In this document: positions 8,120 to 20,228 of the stretch, in pieces
Layout of the letters: the number at the start of each line of letters is the position of its first letter
Position numbering within the stretch: position 1 is the first letter of the stretch
Assembly (NCBI GenBank): GCA_000697335.1
Contig: JNEM01010855.1
Location: 1 to 27,679, forward strand
Source: Conidiobolus incongruus B7586
Lineage: Eukaryota > Entomophthoromycota > Entomophthoromycetes > Entomophthorales > Conidiobolaceae
Length of the DNA: 27,679 bases
Direction of reading: 5' to 3'
The notes under the pieces: model-generated
Told to the model about the DNA's origin: nothing
Databases searched by the model: none
What the model saw: only the letters and a program-made list of their open reading frames with translations
Position numbers and translations under genes: made by a program

Positions 8120-10846
8120 GAATACACTTAGAGCATTTATAAGATTATCAAAACTTGAACTACTAACTAACGTTTATATGTATCATCTATCCAAAACTTT
8201 GTTAACTATTAATCTTATACATTATTGCAATTATTGTTATTTAATTTACCACTTCTATGAACTAACATGTCATATTATACTATATTATATTATATTAGCA
8301 TTTCAAATTACTATAAATTAGACTTTGCAGCGTGATCATTGATATAATACCCTTACAATATCTCGTTATCATCATACATGAATCACTCAACTAAATTCAA
8401 CGATTTATCACTACTACCAATATTACAGCCATTTATATAAAAAAAATATTAATTACTACTTCCGTTTCAAAATATTTGGTGAATTCAAGTCAAAATATTT
8501 GAGATTTCTAATTTTTTCAGAGTATTTTCATTATGAAAAATTGAATAATTAATTAATATCATATATTATTCTATATCTGATAATATAACGATTATTTAAG
8601 AGATATGAATAGCTTTTTTTATACTTCACAATTTATCATTTTAATATTTCTTAAATTATTTTAAACATTTCAAAAAAGAAGTGCATTTTTTATTTTTATC
8701 ATTATTGCAATAAAAGTTTCAGTTATACAAAATGACAATTTTATTATATGAATTAATAGGGATAAATTTTGAATATAATTTAATATTTTTAAAAATATTT
8801 TATGCATATATATTTAATGAGCAATTTTACCTTAGTTTGTAATAACACAAAATAAGCTAAATTTGCTCAAGATTTGTGTAATATGTAACTAGCATGATAA
8901 TGCAAATTAACATGAGCACTTTGTTATTTTATTTTATATAGTCAGAATACGACAAAATATATAATATTTACTTAATGTTTCAAAATTGATATATATTAAA
9001 TAATTATCAAATATTCAATGAATTAAATCAAATATTATGCTCAATCATCAATACCATTATTTTAGGTTATAATTTTTCATATATTTGTATTTAAATATTT
9101 TGAATTAATTTTTAAATTCAAGAAATATTTTGATTAATCACTAAAGCTTTAATAAAAATGAATATTATTTGAGTAATATAATTTTAATATAAATATAATG
9201 GAAAATGCTATCAGTTTTAATTCACCAATTGCTTTTAATCAAAATTACAATAATAATTTTTACAATCTGGATAGACTAATTAGGCACCAGAAATTTGTTA
9301 TAATACTAAGAGAAGTTGTTTCATCAAAATAATAAACTTGGTTTCAACCCATATGAAATCAAGCTGGCTGTTTAAATTATTATGATGAATAAATCATCAC
9401 CTTTTATATAATCTCTACTCTTTTTGAAAATTATTTGATATTCTTACTATAAATCAGATATTTTAAGAGTTCAAATATTTTGATTTAGTATTTTATTATT
9501 TAAAAAGCTTATATATTTTTCAAATTTGACAATTGATTTTAATGAATCAGAATCGGTTATTTAAAATAATGGTTACGAATTAATGCATTATTTTTCAATT
9601 TCAATACCTTTGGATTTTTTTATTTTCAACTTAATATATCTTATAATTAATCCAAACTAAATCGTCTATTGTAATAAATACTGTTGTGATTTTTAACACA
9701 ATCAATAACAGTCCTTTGATTAAATACTCTTATTATCTGATTATTCCTCTGGATTATTACTTAATTTCATCTCAATTTTGATAATTTATTCAAATTGTAA
9801 GATTTATATTTTTGAAATATATAATTATTAAATATAGACTATGATCCTAATATATACATAATTTTCTTAGCATTTCCTTTTATATATTAGATATAGTTAT
9901 TAGTTTGCTTTCCACTTTTAATAGAAAAATATAAACGGTATTATTTGTTATAACATAAACTTGAATAGGTTAACTAATTATATAATAATTGAAATTATCA
10001 TTTAATATAAGATTAAACATGATTTTAGCAATAATTTCATCAAAAATTAATAATACCAATTTATAAATTATATTCATAATGTTAATATAAATATTATGAA
10101 GAAGGTTTTATAATAATAATAATAATATTCTGTTAAACTTTATTGCCATAGAATAGTTTGATTAAAAATTACAACTATTTTTGAAATCATAAATTTGAAA
10201 AATTGATAAATTTAAGTGAATAGAATAAAAATGAATAATCAATATCATCAAAGTTTTTCAATCAACTAATAGTTCTATTTATAATTTGTTACAATTGAAT
10301 GATATTTAGATGAGATTTACATCATAGTAATAAATAAAACCGTAGTTATTAATTTCAAGCCCTTATAATCGATATTTATATCCAATCATCAAATCTTTTT
10401 ACCAAAATATCAAATTATCCATTGTTAAACTGTTCGAAATTTAGTAATTCCTAAATTTGATAAATATATAACATAATATATTTGAATGATTAATAAATTT
10501 TCTATTAGTAATCAAATTACCCTTGTTTCACTATAATTAGAATTGAAACAATTAGCTGATGAAGTTAAAATAATTCATAACCAATAAAATTGTCACTTTG
10601 TTTTCTTTCAAAAGTCATACTTTTAATTTATTCATTTGATAATTATCAGGGATTATCAAAAAGGAGAATGATAGGGAAGGGTGGATTTGATTGGTGAATT
10701 GGATATGTATTTCATCATCATTTAAATGAGAATTCAAAAAAATTAATTATATTATCTTTCATCAATAATAATCTCATAAAATTTATTATATATCTTATAT
10801 TCTATTTTGTTTAAATATTACTATATTCTTATCAATTTGAATTGAT
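8120..10846. other. Long AT-rich intergenic region, no gene seen
   Basis: About 2.7 kb without a supported gene. A 44-codon ORF (9198-9332, starting MENAISFNSPIAF) overlaps a second coding-like reading in the next frame (KLFHQNNKLGFNPYEIKLAV, about 9313-9372); these might be one frameshifted remnant of unknown origin. A short TAA trinucleotide run lies at 10111-10126. A purine-rich patch at about 10660-10690, some 160-190 bp before the GH35 start codon, may be a promoter element of that gene. Confidence 0.5.
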
Positions 10847-13800
10847 ATGATTTCCACAATATTTTGGTATTTATATTGTAGTATTGTAATAATACTAAAA
10901 ATTGCACTTTTTATAATTGGTGGCCTTTTGGCATTCTTATTATTCGTTAGAATTCGTTATAATATCCGTAGCCGCTCTCAATACCCGTATACCGACCGCG
11001 ATTTCGCTTTTGAACAAGATAAATATAGGAACATATTAGCTTACGATGCTAACAGTTTATTTATACGGGGTAAAAGAATTTTTATAATTAGTGGTGAATT
11101 TCACTACTGGAGAGTACCCGATCGTTCAAGATGGGAATCGATTTTGAAAACTTACAAGTCTTGTGGTTTTAACTGTATTAGAATTTACTTTCACTGGGGG
11201 TATCACAGTCCTAAAGAAGGTGTTTATAACTTTGAAGGAAATCGAGATATTGACTATTTATTACAGCTGTGTTCAAAATTGAAAATTTTTGTTCTAGCAG
11301 CTCCTGGTCCATATATTTGTGCTGAAACTCAAGGTGGAGGATTCCCATTATGGTTAATTGCCAAGAGAGAAGTTCGTTTGAGACATATGAATTGGCTCTT
11401 TAAACTATGGGACAACAAATTTGCTGAGTACTCTAAACAATGGATAGATCATGTTATGCCCATATTAAAAAAGCATCAAATCACTGAAAAAGAAGATGGC
11501 TGCATCCTTGCGATTCAGTTAGAAAATGAATTATTCGAGTTTTGGAGTTGGTTGCCCATTGGATTTGTTGATGAGATGAAAAGCTTGGCTAAGTTCACTA
11601 GGTACTAATATATTTGTTGATTATGACACATTTGACATTAATGATTTTCTATTCAGAGATCTTGGAATAACTGTCCCACTATTTACAAATGATCCTTGGG
11701 AAGAAGGGGGATATGTATCTAGACCAGAAAATAATAAAGAGGATAACTTTTGGACTAGATGGGTATCACCAAGAAGCTTTGGATTAGATTGGTACGGATT
11801 TGATAAATATGCAAGTAAGCCCCGCTTAAATTAACATAAGCCAAATCTACAATATCTAACCTCAATGGATTTAGCCTTTCCTCCATCCGCTACTCCTGAT
11901 CCGATTGGACCTTTTAAAGAATTAGAAATTGAAAATTGGGGAGAGTGGAATCCTGATTCCTTTGCATCTCAAATTGATCATCTCGAAGATAAAGTGAGAT
12001 CTTTTGGAGGCGAAGCTGCCAAAACACCATTATTGATTCCAGAATTACAAGGTGGATGGTTTAACCATAACTGTTTGAAAACTACTTATGATCATAGTTA
12101 TTCGTTCTTTGGTGAACATTTTACAAAAACGATATTTGATAGCGTCGTAGCTCAAGGGTTCACTATGATTTCTTTATATATGGTTTATGGCGGAACTAAT
12201 TGGGGAACATTAGGCGATCCGTAAGTGCAATAATGACTTACTACATTACAATTATTTACTTAACAGGTTATTTTCATTTTAGTGATGTTTATACTTCATA
12301 TGATTATGGTGCTTGCATAAGAGAATATGGCCATATTTCTGGAAGAATGCGCCGACTGCGTCAAAGTCTTCTAATGTATCGTACTTTTGAAAAATATTTT
12401 GTTCGTACGCAAAGGGATGATCTTCCCTTCATTACTGCTTCTGAATCGAATATTATTAGTAGTCAGAGATGTTATGAGGCTTATTTAGATCGGTTTGGAG
12501 AAACTGGATATTTACCAAATCAAGATGTTGAACTCACATTGATTAGAAATTTTAGTGAAAATGAGAATCCATTATTTGATATTCAATTATTTATGAATTC
12601 AGATTTGCAAACTTTAGAAGGTAGAACTCCACTTGTTTTGCAATGTTATTTGCCCTACAAGCATAGTTTTATTGCTCTTGGAAATTATACAGCTGCCAAT
12701 AAGGCTCATTTATTATTCTCAGCTGTTCCTATTCTACTTCGTCATAGATTTGTAATAGATGATAAAAACCACGAAGTTTGGATTATTCCCGCATCGGATG
12801 AACTGTATACAAGTGAATTAGCTTTTGAAGGTCACTATGATATTAGTGGTAATGTTCATGTTCAGACTCGTCCGGAAGACGAAGATAGAGTTACAGTCTT
12901 CTCAATTGGCGAAGGTGAAGGATGGATTAGTTTAAAACCAATGAATAACCCCAAGCATTCTAAAAACGGCAATTTATACTTGATTACATTAAACCAATCG
13001 AACCTTTTAACACTCAATGCTTCTTTCAAAGACGACTATCATTGGATTCAACCAAGCTCAAATGACTCTGAAGATTACGATAATGTTGAAATTGTTACTT
13101 GGGGCGCTTATGATACTTATTTAGACAAATCTACTGGACAATTGGATGTCAAATTCTTGAAACCATCTGTATCCAACTCTTCTAAACTCTTTTTACTAAA
13201 AACAGACTCTGCTCCAATTACTGATTCTCGTTTCAAACCATCTGCATTATTTGAAGGATTACCATTTATCTTTGAACTTCCATTAAACTATCCTAATGAT
13301 CTTGTACCTAATAATTTAGAGTGTGCTATATCCGATTGGAAGGTTAGATATACACAATGGGATGAAGCACCTTGGACTCCTATAGCTCAAAATGGTTCTA
13401 AATTTGAATTGAATGCAATTGATTTAAGATACACCACAGGTCATTGCACATACATGTCCACTTTTGAAATCACAGAACCCCAGCCTTCATCTCCTGTTTA
13501 CCTCAAATTAGATCTTCGTCACAGAGGTACGGTCTGGGTTAACGGACATTATGCAGGTAGTATGACAGTGTTCTCTCGTCAGATCTTTATGCCTGGTTGT
13601 CACTGTGGACCTGAACTTCTTCCTGGTAGATACAAGTCCTTTGATGTTACCAGATTCTTGAAATTCCCTGTTGGATTTGGATCTGAGTTGAATAAGGTTA
13701 TTATTATGACTGAATCTTTTGGGATTAACCGTCAAAGTTTGATGTTCGATGATGCCAGAAATCCCAGAGGTTTATTACATGCTACTTGGTCCAATCTCAA

Positions 13801-14398
13801 TCTCACTACGCCTCCAAGGTGGTATGTTACTGGTATTGATGCTCAAGAGCATGACAATGCTTATCAGAGCAGTGGTTTATTCGATGAAGCCACAATCTAT
13901 TCCTCTTCGGATTGGTCTCCTTCTGAACCATTGACCTCCATGTCCCAGATTAATCACTCCACTATTACTTGGTACTCTTGTAAATTCCGCCATCCCCTTT
14001 CTGAAGAATCTTTGTCTTCTCCCACTGAGTTGAATTATCCCTTGCAAGTTCATTTGAAAGGACCATTTGTTGGTTACATATGGGTTAATAAGATGCTTAT
14101 TGGAAGATATTATGGTAACAATATTGGACCTCAGAAGCACTTCTATATCATGGATGGTATCCTGAAAGAAGATGAAGCTAATGAACTCATCTTGGCAATT
14201 TATCCAGGCAGTTTAACCGATCTAGATCCCAATGTTAAGCCTGTCGTTGATATAATGAATGCTCCCATTCAAATTGGAATTGGACCATGGTATATTGAAT
14301 TAAATGAAGTGAACCAAAGTGGTAATTTATTACCACAAAACGAAGGAGGTATTCCATTTATATATGCGAATACTTCATTACAAATTCTAAATCATTAA
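10847..14398 (+). CDS. Membrane-anchored GH35 beta-galactosidase
   Basis: Four exons: 10847-11601, 11657-11814, 11875-12220 and 12283-14398. The introns are 55, 60 and 62 bp. The first uses an unusual GTACTA donor; the second has a clear TCTAAC branch site and TTTAG acceptor. The product is 1124 residues. Residues about 3-34 are hydrophobic, broken by K18, and serve as an uncleaved anchor. The GH35 TIM barrel follows: GEFHYWRVP, RIYFHWGYHSPKEG, APGPYICAETQGGGFPLWL, the acid/base glutamate E228 in QLENEL, the nucleophile E361 in IPELQGGW, and YMVYGGTNWG. C-terminal beta-sandwich domains follow, including RGTVWVNG and YIWVNKMLIGRY. Eleven N-x-S/T sequons in exon 4 argue that the enzyme faces the secretory lumen or outside. 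It would release terminal beta-galactose. Family members are often secreted; the anchor is less usual. AATAAA lies at 14425-14430. Confidence 0.93.
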
Positions 14399-14552
14399 GT
14401 TTATATTTGAAAACAATTAATAGTAATAAATAATTTTGAATTAATACATTATATTATGAATAAATTATAGGTACCAATGTAGTTGTGGTATGTATTTCAT
14501 TTTGGACATTCATTTCTTTGAAAATTAAATATTTTTAAATATCTTATTATAT

Positions 14553-14625
14553 GGGGAATTAGCTCAAATGGTAGAGCGCTCGCTTAGCATGCGAGAGGCA
14601 CGGGGATCGATACCCCGATTCTCCA
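14553..14625 (+). tRNA. tRNA-Ala (AGC)
   Basis: A 73-nt cloverleaf without intron. Acceptor stem GGGGAAT pairs with ATTCTCC with one G-T pair, and the discriminator is A. The D-stem is GCTC/GAGC, the anticodon stem CTCGC/GCGAG with loop TTAGCAT (anticodon AGC at 14586-14588), and the T-arm CGGGG/CCCCG with loop ATCGATA. CCA is not encoded. AGC becomes IGC after deamination and reads GCT, GCC and GCA. Confidence 0.97.
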
Positions 14626-14630
14626 TTTTT
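14626..14630 (+). terminator. RNA polymerase III terminator of tRNA-Ala
   Basis: Five T residues follow the discriminator base directly; a further TTTT lies about 6 nt on. Confidence 0.8.
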
Positions 14631-15317
14631 GTCATTTTAGACCTTTATTTTATCTTTTCACCTTTTATATTATATTACTTATCATGTTTATTATTTTTAT
14701 ATAATTAAAGATCCATATTATATGTTTAGCTTCAATTAATGAATTCTTAAAATCTTATTTTAATTATATATAATGAAAAAATATATATACTATCTTTTAT
14801 AAATATTTCAAATTCAAATATATTTTGACAATTTCTTTCATATTTTTCCATATAGTGTTGAAATTAATATTGAATAAGGAAATACATTGATTAATTAACG
14901 AAGTAAATTATTATATATTAATAATTAATAAATATCCTTCTTTTCATCTTTTTATTAATGTTACAATTATCAAATTATTCTTTAATAACATAGTAATTTA
15001 ATGTCTATTCACATTCAAGATTAAACAAATTGTCTATTCAAATTAATATATTGTTCAAAATTCATTTCAATTAAATCAATATTATCCAATTTCTGATAAT
15101 TTTTGGAAAATGAACAAAATGTGAAATATGAGAAAAGATATTTAATTAAATATCAAAATAAATTATATAATTATATATTAAAAAACAGATTAAAAATATA
15201 TGTGTGTAAAAATGAAGTTAAAAGAATATGTTCTTTATGACCATATAATAAGAAGGGTATGACATTGACACGATTAATGCAAAAATTAAAAAAAAATATG
15301 ATTTAAAACGAAAGAAT
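14631..15317. other. AT-rich spacer between the two tRNA genes
   Basis: No gene seen. Runs of A on the + strand at 15305-15308 and around 15288-15296 are T-runs on the minus strand and would terminate the tRNA-Lys transcript. Confidence 0.5.
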
Positions 15318-15390
15318 CGCCCAATGTGGGGCTCGAACCCACGACCCTCAGATTAAAAGTCTGATGCTCTACCGACTGAGCTAACCGGGC
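15318..15390 (-). tRNA. tRNA-Lys (UUU)
   Basis: A 73-nt cloverleaf on the minus strand, starting at 15390 with no intron. Acceptor stem GCCCGGT pairs with ATTGGGC (two G-T pairs), and the discriminator is G. The D-stem is GCTC/GAGC, the anticodon stem TCAGA/TCTGA with loop CTTTTAA (anticodon TTT at 15357-15355), and the T-arm GTGGG/CCCAC with loop TTCGAGC. It decodes AAA, with wobble to AAG. Confidence 0.97.
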
Positions 15391-16187
15391 TACAGGCAGT
15401 TCTTTAAATATCATTCATTTTGCCAAAAATATATATTAAATTAATTCAAATATTGTCTCTTATAATTAAACCATTACTTTATATCACTTTTGATAATTTT
15501 TTAATCTTTTTCAACCATCCCAATTTCAAATATTCAACCTAATTCCCTTTTTTAATACAACAACTCAATGAAAAATTCAATTTTTCGATTCTTCTTTTTC
15601 ACATTATATAATTAAAATATTAAATTGTTTACATTAAAAAACCACTCAATTTTTATTTACACTTACAGAATAAGAAATCTTTATCATATATTTACATATC
15701 TTTTATATCCTTAATTTTTTTTAATAATTTAACATTTAATATTCTTTAAAAATTATGAGTTTATTCTAGTTTTCAATATTAAATCAAAATAGTGATAAAA
15801 ATATTTATTTATCTTTAGTAAATTCTATCTGTTTATCTCTTTATATTTATATAATATAAAATAGAATTATGAGTATTATACCTGATTAAAAATAGCATGA
15901 TGTTTACTTTGAAAGTGAGGTATATCATTAAATTTTCACTTGAATTTAAAATAACTTTCTTAAAATTCGCCCCGTTGAATTAACTTGAATTCAATTAAAT
16001 GATATCCAAATTGAATTGACAGGTTGGATAAATTTTTAATATTCATTATTGGATCAATTTTAACCTCTGTTACTTTCTAAACCAATCATGTTAGATAATA
16101 ATAATATCACGAACTATCAGAATACTCGTTCCAAATTTGATATTATGAAAATTGGATACATAATTATCAAATGATTAACCAAAGTAT

Positions 16188-16193
16188 CACGTG
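16188..16193. promoter_or_regulatory. CACGTG E-box hexamer upstream of thiolase
   Basis: The palindrome sits in the context TATCACGTGAAAC, about 355 bp before the thiolase ATG. E-boxes are bound by bHLH factors; fungal SREBP-type factors that control sterol genes accept ATCACGTGAT-like sites. A single hexamer can occur by chance, so a role in sterol regulation is only a suggestion. Confidence 0.3.
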
Positions 16194-16479
16194 AAACTTT
16201 CGAATTGGATTCAATTTCTTTTATTGTGACTTGATTATTAATTTGTCAGACGCTTTAAAATAATAATAAAATTTATATTAAAACTATCTATAATAATATG
16301 ATATAGTGTATCTAATTGATTAATATTTAAAATCTAGAAAAAATTTATATTATAATATATTTTTTGTAAATAATATTAATACATTTAAAATCAAAAACAA
16401 TAGTTTTTAACGCTGACATAACCCAAGAATCCCATACCTCCTTTTGAATTTATCCTAATAAGGTATAATGAAGGAAGGG

Positions 16480-16487
16480 TATAAATA
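16480..16487 (+). promoter_or_regulatory. TATA box of the thiolase gene
   Basis: TATAAATA preceded by GGG stands out in a less AT-rich patch, 60 bp before the ATG at 16548. Position and sequence fit a TATA element of a well expressed gene. Confidence 0.6.
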
Positions 16488-16547
16488 GTTTGGATTTTCC
16501 ATAATTAAGTTTGATCTATTTTTCATATCCAAAATATATTTAAAATA

Positions 16548-17985
<1,438 letters not shown>

Positions 17986-20228
17986 AAATATATTTGGATA
18001 TAGGGCTAAAATAATTTAAAATATATAAATAAACATATTACCATATTAAAGCTTGATAAATTATATACAGTTATAAATATACTTTAACAAAACACATGTG
18101 ATTTAATATATATTAATAGTAGCTGGTATTTGAATTGAACTTAATATAAACACCGTAATATTAATCTGCGTTCAATTCAATGTAAGAGGATGGAGTTACC
18201 ATAGTTTATTCAAGAAATCTATTCGTCTAGAAATATTTGTATTAGAATTCAAATCTTGATTGAAAAAAATGATGATAACTGAGTGAATAAATCCTGAATT
18301 ATTCCTAATATAATGAATAACATTGGATTACAATTAGAAATATGGATGATTTATCAAATATCTTCATTCTCCAAAATATCTTACTATTTCTCCTCCATTA
18401 CCAATCATATAATTTGAACTGCTGGATGAATATTTAAAGTTTAAAATATTTGCAAGTATTGCAATTACAGTAATACTTGTGATTGATTTATTAAATCAAG
18501 TTTGATTATTATCAAAAAATTTAAGACCTAAAGGTTGCAAGTATCTCAAAATTTTGACCCACTTAACAGCTTATTTTGCTGTTTTATACACAAATACTTT
18601 GATAATCGTTTCATAGATTACTTTATGTTATGATATATAGTATTTTAAACTTGACAAATGACTAGACTACATAAAAATTCAATTGGAGCTAGCATTTGAT
18701 TTATTTGACATTTAAAAGTAAACAATTTAACTCTAATATTTGATAAGTTCAATATTAAGGGGTACTATTGGACAGATTATAAAATCGTAACAAAGTATTT
18801 AATGAAATTAGATTAAAAAATATCACAAAATTTACATACTAACATCTGAATATTCACAAATAAGCTTTACAATTTCAATATATATATTTACAAATGAATG
18901 CGTTATTATCAAGATATAATATTAAATAATTAGTTTCAAAAGGAGTATTTTATTACCAAGATGTGTTTATTATTGAACAAGTACCTCACATAAAATATAT
19001 TCAAATACTTTTTATATCTCCATTGGCACTCTCATTTCAAGAACATAAAGTTTTTTTAACTCTATCATTATTGATATATGTTATAACTGAGTTTTATTAT
19101 CTACATTTTAATCTTTAAATTATAGCAATATTTTTGTTATTACAAGTCTGGTATATGCTATCACAAAAACCTTAAGGAATTAATTAGTTTACAATAGTTA
19201 TTCAATTTGTTTACAAAATTTATTAATTTTTTAATTTACTTCAAATCCTAAAATACTCAATTATTCATTAAATATAATTAGAAAATTAGAATTAACAAAA
19301 ATAAATTAGTTTTATCTATTTAAATGTATTCATGGTGAAATTATGATATTTTAAAAATGACAATTATTTTCCCTTTTAAGGGTTAATTTATAAGTCCATG
19401 ATTTTGTATAATTTACAAACAAAATTTTCATTTTTAATGGATTAATAAATATTTTATAATTTAAAAATTACATCAATCCTTATTGTTATTTGGATTTTTA
19501 TATATAAAAATCAATTGTGATATTAATCAAAATTACAGTTCAAGGATTAGACATAGTATAACACATTTCAAATAATTATTTTTATTCAAAATGGTCCTTT
19601 ATAAAATCGTACTGTGATAAATCATCATAGGTAAAATAATATATTGGAATCTAATTTTCAAAATGTCACTGAATGTATCGTCATATATAAGAAATGAAAT
19701 ATTTAGAGTGGCTTGATTAAATTATTATAAAATATACTTAAATTTATTCATATATATAATTATCAAGAACTAAAAATCACACCATTAAATCAAATAATAT
19801 TAAAGAGTAGAGATGGCTTATCACTAACACAAATGATGATGTGTTAAACTTTTTTTATATTTAAATCAATGTGATATATAATCAATACTTTATACATTAT
19901 ATTTGTTTAGTTAATTATTAACTATCTACTAGTGTACTACTATTAAAAGGAACTAAGCGATACCATATCAAAAATAGATAGAATAGATTAGAAAATTGAG
20001 AAACAAGAAATCAATCCCCAAAATTGATATGACCAAATTAGGCAATTATAATTTTCCTATCTATGAATGTATAAAATGATTACATGATAAACTTATTCAG
20101 TTGATTCCTTTAAATCTGTAAGTCGAAGAAAAATAATTATAAATAATACATTAATCATTAATTCATTTAATATTCAAAGTCTTTTATTAACATTTCTGTA
20201 TTTCTATAGTTGAATCGGTCTATTTATC
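17986..20228. other. Long AT-rich intergenic region, no gene seen
   Basis: About 2.2 kb without a supported gene. It holds the thiolase 3' end (AATAAA 18028-18033), a bulged 18-bp hairpin at 18130-18180 and two smaller hairpins at 18453-18505 (CAAGTATT/AATACTTG; TTGATTT/AAATCAA). A short stem at 19825-19846 is followed by a T-run. No promoter element of the synthetase gene is clear. Confidence 0.5.
18130..18180. repeat. Bulged inverted repeat (18 paired bases)
   Basis: Arm 18130-18147 (TTGAATTGAACTTAATAT) pairs with 18158-18164 (ATATTAA) and 18170-18180 (GTTCAATTCAA) around a 10-nt loop, leaving a 5-nt bulge (TCTGC, 18165-18169). It lies 145 bp after the thiolase stop. It could be a decayed mini-element end, a processing or insulator structure, or chance. 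Confidence 0.6.

Larger units (their letters stand above)
15391..16547. other. AT-rich intergenic region with the thiolase promoter at its right end
   Basis: No gene seen. It carries an imperfect inverted repeat (AATTCAATT at 15988-15996, AATTGAATT at 16009-16017), a CACGTG hexamer at 16188-16193 and a good TATA box at 16480-16487. The last 120 bp are noticeably less AT-rich than the rest. Confidence 0.5.

Noticed and set aside
8106-8321. 71-codon plus-strand ORF
   Set aside because: Composition (Y, I, L, H, T) is that of AT-rich non-coding DNA; no domain, and it conflicts with the better reading ending EPFDHD at 8119.
9198-9372. 44-codon ORF MENAISFNSPIAF... overlapping KLFHQNNKLGFNPYEIKLAV in the next frame
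   Set aside because: Looks mildly coding and might be one frameshifted remnant, but no family is recognised and both pieces are short.
11815-11840. Alternative 26-bp intron 2 in the GH35 gene ending at CATAAG
   Set aside because: It leaves the downstream exon in the wrong phase. The 60-bp version ending at TTTAG (11874) has a TCTAAC branch site and gives DKYATFPPSATPDP in frame.
13508-14140. Open frames on the minus strand and in another frame within the GH35 gene
   Set aside because: They overlap the conserved GH35 C-terminal domains and have no features of their own.
19825-19860. TAACAC/GTGTTA stem followed by a T-run, like a polymerase III transcript end
   Set aside because: Stem of only six pairs; no A-box or B-box promoter pattern found upstream.
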